Assembly (NCBI RefSeq): GCF_003574295.1
Contig: NZ_BHGK01000004.1
Span: 1-62,204 of the forward strand
DNA from: Mediterraneibacter butyricigenes
GTDB taxonomy: Bacteria; Bacillota; Clostridia; Lachnospirales; Lachnospiraceae
Length of the DNA stretch: 62,204 nt
Reading direction: 5' to 3'
The position numbers and the translations under genes are program-made. Under the pieces are notes generated by a model. The model saw only the letters and a program-made list of their open reading frames with translations, had not been told where the DNA came from and ran no database searches. Of this stretch, positions 55,324 through 62,204 are shown in pieces (the stretch's first letter is position 1; every line of letters begins with the position of its first letter).

Positions 55324-55432
55324 CAAACACCATTTTCTCATCCGTTTTTTTACGCGCAACCTTTATTCTTCCTGTTTTTGAATGTTCTCTGATTTTTTAG
55401 CAAAATCCAAACTACGGTTTCACACTTTTTCG

Positions 55433-55461
55433 TTGTCTTTTTCGAATCTTTGTCGTATAAT
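55433..55461 (+). promoter_or_regulatory. Promoter of the dehydratase/activase fusion gene
   Basis: TTGTCT (55433-55438), 17-bp spacer, TATAAT (55456-55461) on the plus strand, 87 bp before the ATG. Confidence 0.65.
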
Positions 55462-55548
55462 GTAGTCTGTTCATTTTGAACACATACATAATAATAAGAA
55501 ATAACAGATACAGATTTTATGAAGAAATGATTAAAACGAGGTAAACAA

Positions 55549-58500
55549 ATGAGTAGAAACGATACATACACACTTGGAATCGACATCGGTTCCACCACTG
55601 TAAAAATCGCAGTTCTTGATTCTGACAAAGAAGTCCTGTTTTCAGATTATGAGCGGCATTTTGCAAATATCCAGGAAACGCTCTCGGATCTGCTCGGACG
55701 TGCTGTATACAAACTCGGCCCGATCCACGCTTCCCCCGTCATTACCGGAAGCGGCGGTCTGACACTTGCCAAACATCTTGGAGTACCTTTTGTCCAGGAA
55801 GTGATCGCAGTTTCTACCGCATTACAGGATTATGCTCCCCAGACTGATGTTGCCATCGAATTAGGCGGAGAAGATGCAAAGATCATCTATTTTGAGGGCG
55901 GAAACATTGAACAGCGTATGAATGGTGTCTGCGCCGGAGGAACCGGATCTTTTATTGATCAGATGGCTTCTCTTTTACAGACAGACGCGTCAGGATTAAA
56001 TGAATATGCCAAAAATTATAAGGCGCTGTACTCTATTGCAGCTCGCTGCGGAGTTTTTGCCAAATCCGATATCCAGCCACTGATCAATGAAGGTGCCACC
56101 AAAGAAGACTTGGCGGCCTCCATTTTTCAGGCAGTTGTCAACCAGACAATCAGTGGACTTGCCTGCGGAAAACCGATCCGCGGCCATGTTGCTTTCTTAG
56201 GTGGACCACTCCACTTTTTATCTGAATTGAAACAGGCTTTTATCCGCACTTTAAAGCTGGATGAAGAACATACCATCGCTCCGAATCATTCCCATCTGTT
56301 TGCAGCCATCGGTTCTGCCTTGAATTCTGAAGGGAACCTGGATATTTCTCTTCAGGAAATGCAGCAACGGCTTGCAGGAAAGATCAAGATGGAATTTGAA
56401 GTAGACCGTATGGAACCTTTATTTGCTACAGAAGAAGAATTCCAGGAGTTTAAGACCCGACATGATGCACATCAGGTACCGGTCAAAGATCTTGCTACAT
56501 ATAAAGGAAAAGCCTTCCTTGGAATTGATGCCGGATCCACTACCACAAAGGCCGCTCTGGTCGGTGAAGACGGAACTCTGCTTTATTCTTTCTACCATGG
56601 AAATGACGGAGATCCGCTCGGTACAACCATCTCCGCGATCAAAGATATTTACAGCAAATTACCGGAAGGTGTAGAGATCGTCCACTCCTGTTCCACCGGT
56701 TACGGTGAGGCTCTGATCAAGGCTGCTCTACTTCTGGATGAAGGGGAAGTGGAAACCGTATCTCATTATTACGCGGCATCCTTCTTTGAACCGGATGTAG
56801 ACTGTATCCTGGATATTGGCGGTCAGGATATGAAATGTATTAAGATCAAGAATCAAACCGTTGACAGTGTACAGCTCAATGAGGCCTGTTCTTCCGGTTG
56901 TGGTTCGTTCATCGAAACCTTCGCGAAATCACTGAACTATACGGTAGAAGATTTTGCTCATGAGGCTTTATATGCAAAGAACCCGATTGACCTCGGAACC
57001 AGGTGCACCGTATTTATGAACTCCAAAGTAAAACAGGCCCAGAAAGAAGGAGCTTCTGTTGCAGATATCTCTGCTGGACTGGCCTATTCTGTCATTAAGA
57101 ACGCCCTGTTTAAAGTAATTAAGGTTTCTGACGCTTCTGAACTCGGAAAACATATTGTTGTTCAGGGTGGAACTTTCTACAACAATGCTGTTTTACGCAG
57201 TTTTGAAAAGATTGCAAACTGTCAGGCTATCAGACCGGATATTGCCGGAATCATGGGAGCCTTCGGTGCAGCCCTGATTGCCAGAGAGCGTTATCAGGAC
57301 TGTGAAGGAACAACCATGCTTCCGATCGACCAGATCGAAGCTTTAGAATATTCAACGACCATGACCAAATGTCAGGGTTGCACCAACAACTGTCGTCTGA
57401 CGATCAACCATTTCAGCGGTGGTCGCAGATTTATCACCGGAAACCGCTGCGAAAGAGGTCTTGGCAAAGCAAAATCAAAGAATCAGATGCCGAATCTGTT
57501 TGACTATAAACTGCATCGGTATTTTGATTATAAACCATTGTCAAAAGAAGAGGCTGCCCGCGGAGAGATCGGCATTCCGCGTGTCCTGAATATGTATGAG
57601 AATTATCCGTTCTGGTACACCTTCTTTACGAAGCTGGGATTCTCAGTGGTACTCTCTCCTTCTTCTACCAGAAAAATATATGAACTCGGAATCGAATCCA
57701 TTCCAAGTGAGTCCGAATGTTATCCGGCAAAGTTGGCACACGGACATGTGCAATGGCTGATTGATCAGGGAATTTCCCATATTTTCTATCCGTCCATTCC
57801 ATACGAACGCCAGGAATTCCCGGAGGCAAATAATCATTATAACTGCCCGATCGTTACTTCCTATCCGGAAAATATTAAGAACAATATGGATCCGATTGTC
57901 AACGGCGAAGTGGATTTTATCCATCCTTTCCTTTCTCTTCAGAGCAAGGAAACCATTTCTTATCGACTGTTTGACGAACTTGGAGAAAAATTCTCCATCA
58001 GTCGAAAGGAAGTAGATGCTGCGGTATCTGCAGCCTGGGAAGAATTAGCTTCCTGCCGGGAAGATATGCGTAGAAAAGGCGAAGAGACCATTCGTTTCTT
58101 AGATGAAACCGGTAATCGCGGGATTGTTCTGGCCGGACGTCCGTATCATATTGACCCGGAGGTAAACCACGGACTTCCGGAACTGATCACTTCCTATAAT
58201 ATTGCAGTACTGACCGAGGACTCCGTCTCTCATCTGCATCAGGTAGAACGGCCTCTGAATGTCATGGACCAGTGGATGTATCATTCTCGGTTGTATGCGG
58301 CTGCAAACTATGTGAAAACCACGGAGAATCTGGATCTGATCCAGTTGAACTCTTTCGGTTGCGGACTGGATGCCGTTACCACAGATCAGGTAGCTGAGAT
58401 TCTCACCAACTCCGACAAGATCTATACCACCTTAAAGATCGATGAAGTCAACAACCTGGGAGCTGCCCGTATCCGTGTCCGTTCTCTGTTGGCTGCGATC

Positions 58501-59799
58501 CGCGTACGGGAACAGAAAAAAGAAGAAAGAACCATTCGTCCTTCTTCTATCGAAAAAGTGGCCTTTACCAAAGAAATGCGGAAAGATTATACCATTCTCT
58601 GTCCGCAGATGTCACCGATCCATTTTGAACTGCTGGAGCCGGCATTCCGGGCAGCAGGCTATAAGATCCGTGTATTGCCCAACGACAATAAACAGGCTGT
58701 TGATATGGGGCTGAAATACGTAAACAATGACGCATGTTACCCATCTCTGATCGTTGTCGGTCAAATTATGGATGCCATCCTGTCCGGTGAATATGATACC
58801 GATCACCTTGCTGTGATCATCAGCCAGACCGGTGGTGGTTGTCGTGCTTCCAACTATATCGGCTTTATCCGACGGGCTTTGAAAAAGGCCGGATATGCGC
58901 ATATTCCGGTTATCTCCATCAACTTAAGCGGACTGGAGGGCAATCCTGGATTCAAGATTACTCCTGCCCTTCTGCTGCGCGGACTCTATGCAGCAGTCTT
59001 CGGAGATATCTTCATGAAATGCGTCTATCGGATGCGTCCTTACGAAGCTGTCCCGGGAACAACCGATGCAGTTCACAGGAAATGGGCTGAGATCTGCAAG
59101 AAATTTGTATCAGAAGGTTATCCGTCCAGAAGACGCTTCAAAAAAATGTGTCAGGATATTATCTCTGATTTCGACCAGATTGAAACACTTGATATAAAGA
59201 AACCACGTGTCGGTGTAGTCGGAGAGATTCTGGTAAAATTCCTGCCGGCCGCCAACAATCATCTGGTAGACCTTCTGGAATCTGAAGGTGCAGAGGCAGT
59301 CGTTCCGGATCTTCTGGATTTCCTGCTCTACTGCTTCTACAACCAGAATTTCAAGGTTTCTCATCTTGGAATGAAAAAGTCCAAGGCAACCCTTGGAAAT
59401 CTCGGAATTAAGGCTCTGGAATGGTTCCGTAAACCCGCCAGTGATGCTTTCAGAAAGAGTAAACACTTTGATCCGCCTGCAGTGATTGAAGATCTTGCAC
59501 ATATGGCATCTGAGATTGTCTCTATCGGTAATCAGACCGGTGAAGGATGGTTTCTGACCGGAGAAATGCTGGAGCTGATCCATCACGACGCACCAAATAT
59601 TGTCTGCACACAGCCTTTTGCGTGTCTTCCGAATCACGTAGTCGGTAAAGGTGTGATCAAAGAGCTTAGAAGACGCTATCCAGACTCCAATATCGTAGCC
59701 ATCGATTTCGATCCGGGTGCCAGTGAGGTAAACCAGTTGAATCGCATCAAGCTGATGCTTTCCACGGCAAACAAGAATTTGAAAAACGCCGACAAGTAG
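55549..59799 (+). CDS. Giant fused 2-hydroxyacyl-CoA dehydratase activase / dehydratase-like protein
   Basis: A 1416-aa protein. Two BcrAD/BadFG-type activase domains occur in tandem: residues about 8-270 ([23 protein letters not shown]) and 322-580 ([22 protein letters not shown]). A cysteine motif CQGCTNNC...GNRCERG (about 607-640), a DUF2229-type region (about 680-890) and an HgdB-like part (about 1020-1400) follow. Such proteins are common in anaerobic Firmicutes, but the substrate is unknown. It likely binds an iron-sulfur cluster and uses ATP to drive electrons. GAGGT precedes the ATG; no CoA-transferase or second subunit is nearby. Confidence 0.9.
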   Translation: MSRNDTYTLGIDIGSTTVKIAVLDSDKEVLFSDYERHFANIQETLSDLLGRAVYKLGPIHASPVITGSGGLTLAKHLGVPFVQEVIAVSTALQDYAPQTDVAIELGGEDAKIIYFEGGNIEQRMNGVCAGGTGSFIDQMASLLQTDASGLNEYAKNYKALYSIAARCGVFAKSDIQPLINEGATKEDLAASIFQAVVNQTISGLACGKPIRGHVAFLGGPLHFLSELKQAFIRTLKLDEEHTIAPNHSHLFAAIGSALNSEGNLDISLQEMQQRLAGKIKMEFEVDRMEPLFATEEEFQEFKTRHDAHQVPVKDLATYKGKAFLGIDAGSTTTKAALVGEDGTLLYSFYHGNDGDPLGTTISAIKDIYSKLPEGVEIVHSCSTGYGEALIKAALLLDEGEVETVSHYYAASFFEPDVDCILDIGGQDMKCIKIKNQTVDSVQLNEACSSGCGSFIETFAKSLNYTVEDFAHEALYAKNPIDLGTRCTVFMNSKVKQAQKEGASVADISAGLAYSVIKNALFKVIKVSDASELGKHIVVQGGTFYNNAVLRSFEKIANCQAIRPDIAGIMGAFGAALIARERYQDCEGTTMLPIDQIEALEYSTTMTKCQGCTNNCRLTINHFSGGRRFITGNRCERGLGKAKSKNQMPNLFDYKLHRYFDYKPLSKEEAARGEIGIPRVLNMYENYPFWYTFFTKLGFSVVLSPSSTRKIYELGIESIPSESECYPAKLAHGHVQWLIDQGISHIFYPSIPYERQEFPEANNHYNCPIVTSYPENIKNNMDPIVNGEVDFIHPFLSLQSKETISYRLFDELGEKFSISRKEVDAAVSAAWEELASCREDMRRKGEETIRFLDETGNRGIVLAGRPYHIDPEVNHGLPELITSYNIAVLTEDSVSHLHQVERPLNVMDQWMYHSRLYAAANYVKTTENLDLIQLNSFGCGLDAVTTDQVAEILTNSDKIYTTLKIDEVNNLGAARIRVRSLLAAIRVREQKKEERTIRPSSIEKVAFTKEMRKDYTILCPQMSPIHFELLEPAFRAAGYKIRVLPNDNKQAVDMGLKYVNNDACYPSLIVVGQIMDAILSGEYDTDHLAVIISQTGGGCRASNYIGFIRRALKKAGYAHIPVISINLSGLEGNPGFKITPALLLRGLYAAVFGDIFMKCVYRMRPYEAVPGTTDAVHRKWAEICKKFVSEGYPSRRRFKKMCQDIISDFDQIETLDIKKPRVGVVGEILVKFLPAANNHLVDLLESEGAEAVVPDLLDFLLYCFYNQNFKVSHLGMKKSKATLGNLGIKALEWFRKPASDAFRKSKHFDPPAVIEDLAHMASEIVSIGNQTGEGWFLTGEMLELIHHDAPNIVCTQPFACLPNHVVGKGVIKELRRRYPDSNIVAIDFDPGASEVNQLNRIKLMLSTANKNLKNADK

Positions 59800-59813
59800 A
59801 AGGAATAAATTCA

Positions 59814-59848
59814 TTCGGATGTTCCCTTATGCAATCCTTTTTCGAAAG
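59814..59848 (+). repeat. 3' remnant of the dispersed element (copy D)
   Basis: TTCGGATGTTCCCTTATGCA (59814-59833) and ATCCTTTTTCGAAA (59834-59847) match the right end of copies A-C. The left part is missing. It begins 15 bp after the stop of the dehydratase/activase fusion gene, at a convergent junction. Confidence 0.7.
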
Positions 59849-59862
59849 AAGTTAAATAAGCC

Positions 59863-59908
59863 AAAAGCACCGCTGGCAGGATTTCATTTCCTGTCAGCGG
59901 TGCTTTTT
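59863..59908 (+). terminator. Terminator of the dehydratase/activase fusion gene
   Basis: A long hairpin with arms AAAAGCACCGCTGGCAGG (59863-59880) and CCTGTCAGCGGTGCTTTT (59890-59907), one mismatch, T-rich after the stem on the plus strand. Confidence 0.85.
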
Positions 59909-59916
59909 ATTTCTTG

Positions 59917-59954
59917 AAAAACCCCCGAACTTCATGTCAAGTTCGGGGGTTTTT
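59917..59954 (-). terminator. Terminator after pta
   Basis: Perfect 16-bp stem, arm AAAAACCCCCGAACTT (59917-59932), paired with 59939-59954; T-rich on both strands, 18 bp past the pta stop. Confidence 0.88.
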
Positions 59955-59971
59955 CTGGTATAGGATAAGAA

Positions 59972-60970
59972 TTAATCTTCTACTAATGCCGCTGTAATGA
60001 TTGCCATGGAATAAACTTCCTCAGCGTTACATCCTCTGGAAAGGTCGTTAATCGGAGCATTCAGACCAAGAAGAATCGGTCCGTAAGCATCGAAGTTGCC
60101 AAGACGCTGTGCAATCTTATATCCAATATTTCCTGCATTGATGTCAGGGAATACGAAAACATTTACTCTACCTGCTACCGGGTCTCCCGGGCATTTTGTT
60201 CTGGCTACTCTCGGAGATACGGCTGCATCAAACTGAAGTTCTCCCGAAATCGGAAGATCCGGAAATGCTGCCTTTGCTTTTTCTGTTGCTTCTCTCATCT
60301 TATCTACGTCTTCACCTTTACCGGATCCCAGCGTAGAATAGCTTAAAAATGCAACCTTCGGGTCAATACCAAATACACGACCGCACTCTGCAGTTGCACC
60401 TGCAATCTCAACCAACTCATCTGAATTCGGTTTCAGATTGATGGCGCAGTCACCCATAGCCAGTACTTCGTTCTCACCTGTTGCAGACGGACGAACCAGA
60501 ATAAAACAGGATGATACGATGGTGCTGCCCGGTTTTGTCTTAATCAGCTGTAATGCCGGACGTACAGTATCTGCTGTAGAATATGTAGCTCCTCCAAGCA
60601 GAGAATCAGCAACACCCATTTTTACCAGCATCGTTCCAAAATAATTGCCCTGTGCCAGAGTCTTTCTTGCCTGCTCCGGTGTCACACCTTTGCTCTTTCT
60701 CAGTTCGCAGAACATCTCAACCATCTCATCCATGCGGTCATAGTTCTCCGGATCGATAATCTGAGCTCCACGAATATTATAACCGAACTGCTCTGCTGCA
60801 TTCAGCACTTCTTCTTCATTCCCAACCAGGATCGGTGTCAGGAAATTGGATGCCAGAAGTCTGGATGCTGCTTCCAGGATTCTTTCATCAGATCCCTCTG
60901 TAAATACAATTTTCTTTGGGCTTTTCTTCAGCTTTTTAATCATTTCGCCGAAGCCTTTCATATTGTTCAT
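59972..60970 (-). CDS. pta: Phosphate acetyltransferase
   Basis: A 332-aa short-form Pta, making acetyl-phosphate from acetyl-CoA for ackA. The ATG at 60968-60970 has GAGGAGG upstream; a longer frame exists without one. The start KIVFTEGSDERILEAA (about 20-35), GGATYSTADTVRPALQ and the C-terminal GLNAPINDLSRGC are typical. It lacks the N-terminal P-loop/DRTGG domains of E. coli Pta. It is unlinked to ackA in this window (27 kb). Confidence 0.97.
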   Translation of the reverse strand: MNNMKGFGEMIKKLKKSPKKIVFTEGSDERILEAASRLLASNFLTPILVGNEEEVLNAAEQFGYNIRGAQIIDPENYDRMDEMVEMFCELRKSKGVTPEQARKTLAQGNYFGTMLVKMGVADSLLGGATYSTADTVRPALQLIKTKPGSTIVSSCFILVRPSATGENEVLAMGDCAINLKPNSDELVEIAGATAECGRVFGIDPKVAFLSYSTLGSGKGEDVDKMREATEKAKAAFPDLPISGELQFDAAVSPRVARTKCPGDPVAGRVNVFVFPDINAGNIGYKIAQRLGNFDAYGPILLGLNAPINDLSRGCNAEEVYSMAIITAALVED

Positions 60971-61013
60971 TCTATGTTCCTCCTCAACGCTATTATTCAT
61001 CAAATCCATTACT

Positions 61014-61041
61014 ACTTTATCACGTTTTTTGAAATTTTCAA
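61014..61041 (-). promoter_or_regulatory. Possible pta promoter
   Basis: TTGAAA (61036-61041), 16-bp spacer, TAAAGT (61014-61019) on the minus strand, 43 bp before the pta ATG. Confidence 0.45.
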
Positions 61042-61092
61042 CCGATATTCTATTAATTAATTTTTTAACGAGTATTGTTCATTCAAAAATAC

Positions 61093-61129
61093 AAAAAGTC
61101 CGCAAAATCCTTGATTTTACGGGCTTTTT
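61093..61129 (-). terminator. Terminator of the greA-HAD unit
   Basis: Stem AAAAAGTCCGCAAAATC (61093-61109) / GATTTTACGGGCTTTTT (61113-61129) with two weak pairs, T5 on the minus strand. It is 75 bp past the HAD stop. Confidence 0.7.
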
Positions 61130-61204
61130 GTACGTCTTTTAATACAATTTCATGATAAAAAATCTTTTAATTTCTATCAGTTTTCCATTCATTTTCGATC
61201 GCAT

Positions 61205-61858
61205 TTATAAAGTATCTGCATACCGGATCAGGTCCATCGGAGTCTCAATCAGCAGATCTGCCTCAGCCTCTTCCAGCTCAGCTCTGGTTCCATATCCATA
61301 CAGAACTCCTACTTTTTTGATTCCTGCATTTTTGGCACCGATCATATCATGAGAACGGTCTCCCACCATCACCGCCCGGGAAACATCTGTAATTCCTGTG
61401 CTCTCAAACACATATCGAATCACTTCTGTCTTGTCTGTCCTCGTCTCGGACATCAGACTACCACCTATAAAAGCGAAATAAGATGACAAGTGAAAATAAT
61501 CCAGAATCTGTCTTGCATAAATCTCAGGCTTGGAAGTTGCAACCATCAACCGCTTTCCATTCGCCTTTAACGATGAAAGCAACTCCTCCACACCATCATA
61601 TACACGATTCTCAAACATTCCTTGTCTGGTATAGTATTCCCGATAGACACGGATGGCTTCCATCGTCTGTTTTTCATCAAATCCATAATAGCCTGAAAAC
61701 GCATCCTTTAGAGATGGCCCCACAAAACGGTACAACTCCTTTTTTTCATCCGATACCGGTATCTTAAAATGTTCCAGCGCATATGCCACAGAATTTACAA
61801 TCCCGGTTCCTGACTCTGTCAGTGTACCGTCCAGATCAAACAAAAAGATCTCTGCCAT
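61205..61858 (-). CDS. HAD family phosphatase (phosphoglycolate phosphatase-like)
   Basis: A 217-aa HAD hydrolase with the nucleophile Asp in FLFDLDGTLTESG (residues 4-16), a helical cap (about 20-85), motif II TSKPE near 108, and MVGDRSHDMIGAKNAG near 166. It resembles Gph/PgmB-type phosphatases; the substrate cannot be read from the sequence. Its ATG directly follows the greA stop codon, with AGGAG inside the end of greA, so the two are translationally coupled. Confidence 0.9.
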   Translation of the reverse strand: MAEIFLFDLDGTLTESGTGIVNSVAYALEHFKIPVSDEKKELYRFVGPSLKDAFSGYYGFDEKQTMEAIRVYREYYTRQGMFENRVYDGVEELLSSLKANGKRLMVATSKPEIYARQILDYFHLSSYFAFIGGSLMSETRTDKTEVIRYVFESTGITDVSRAVMVGDRSHDMIGAKNAGIKKVGVLYGYGTRAELEEAEADLLIETPMDLIRYADTL

Positions 61859-62204
61859 CTAAAAACTCCTAATCTTATCTTCAGAATCATCTGTGGTCTT
61901 CAAAATCTCTTTAATCACCACATAATATCCTACATTCTCATTCACCTTCACGAACACACGGTCGCCTTCTTTATGTCCCAAAATTGCTTTCCCGATTGGA
62001 GAATCAATACTGATCCGTCCTTCCAGGGAACTTCCGCGCACTGTTGTAACCAGACGATAAGTCTCTATTTCATCGTCATCTTCGAATAATACCTTCACCG
62101 TATTATTCAGTCCCACTTCATCGGCACCGGAATGATCTTCCACAATCTGAGCGGTACGGATCATTCGCTCCAGATACCGGATCCTGCTCTCATTTTGGTT
62201 CTTA
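61859..62204 (-). CDS. greA: Transcription elongation factor GreA/GreB family, 5' end outside the window
   Basis: The C-terminal 114 residues of a GreA-type factor that rescues backtracked RNA polymerase. The open frame continues to the window edge (NQNESRIRYLERMI upstream of the first internal ATG), so the N-terminal coiled coil is mostly missing. The FKBP-like C-terminal domain (VGLNNTVKVLFEDD, SSLEGRISIDSPIGKAILGH) is complete. It ends right against the HAD start. Confidence 0.92.
   Translation of the reverse strand, partial: KNQNESRIRYLERMIRTAQIVEDHSGADEVGLNNTVKVLFEDDDEIETYRLVTTVRGSSLEGRISIDSPIGKAILGHKEGDRVFVKVNENVGYYVVIKEILKTTDDSEDKIRSF

Overview
The window reads as housekeeping chromosome of a strictly anaerobic, low-to-mid GC Firmicute, most likely a gut Lachnospiraceae (Blautia / Dorea / Mediterraneibacter-like). 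Supporting signs are the neighbours of fhs and folD, an NfnA-type flavoprotein, Rex, a Re-type citrate synthase, a giant fused 2-hydroxyacyl-CoA dehydratase/activase protein, an unlinked pta and ackA, strong AGGAGG ribosome sites and a T-box in front of the trp operon. I cannot fix genus or species from sequence alone. No prophage, insertion sequence, CRISPR array or rRNA is visible; the region is syntenic core genome with almost every gene on the minus strand.

Layout, left to right: (1) 1-2.1 kb, a 3'-truncated and apparently frameshifted nfnA and an iron alcohol dehydrogenase with a Rex-like operator. (2) 2.2-9.5 kb, a zinc-ribbon/TPR membrane protein, folD, fhs, ftsK and a ClpP-like protease. 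(3) 9.9-16.7 kb, an O-acetylhomoserine sulfhydrylase, a CFI-box protein, yebC, an orphan mazF, alr, nnrDE and rex. (4) 16.8-24.2 kb, an ABC-F ATPase (plus strand), then Re-citrate synthase - gntR - icd behind a 32-bp perfect palindrome, a 75-aa small protein and ilvA. (5) 24.3-33.3 kb, ftsY-smc-rnc, acpP, plsX, rpmF, yceD and ackA. (6) 33.5-41.7 kb, tmcAL (plus), degV, a PFL/DUF711 protein, an ACT protein, a metallo-hydrolase, coaE and polA. (7) 41.9-48.8 kb, the complete trpEGDCFBA operon behind a tryptophan T-box. (8) 48.8-55.3 kb, an ArsC/Spx-like protein, tRNA-Leu(CAA), a 54-aa small protein divergent from a LysR regulator, a lipoprotein, lysA, pyk and a rhomboid-like protein. (9) 55.5-62.2 kb, the 1416-aa dehydratase/activase fusion (plus), pta, a HAD phosphatase and the 3' part of greA.

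The genes cover one-carbon metabolism (fhs, folD), redox sensing (rex with an ADH target), glutamate precursor synthesis (citrate synthase, icd), acetate formation (pta, ackA), tryptophan and lysine synthesis, fatty-acid initiation (plsX, acpP) and chromosome or protein targeting (ftsK, smc, ftsY).

The most interesting non-gene signal is a dispersed intergenic element of about 130 bp with compensatory changes in its terminal stem: three full copies (2227-2354, 18887-19022 inverted, 34764-34893), a short hairpin derivative (18821-18849) and a 3' remnant (59814-59848). It lies at three of the four convergent gene junctions. Also notable are the palindromic operator placed inside the citrate synthase promoter, a 37-bp palindrome immediately after the trp attenuator, and overlapping divergent promoters of lysR and a 54-aa protein.
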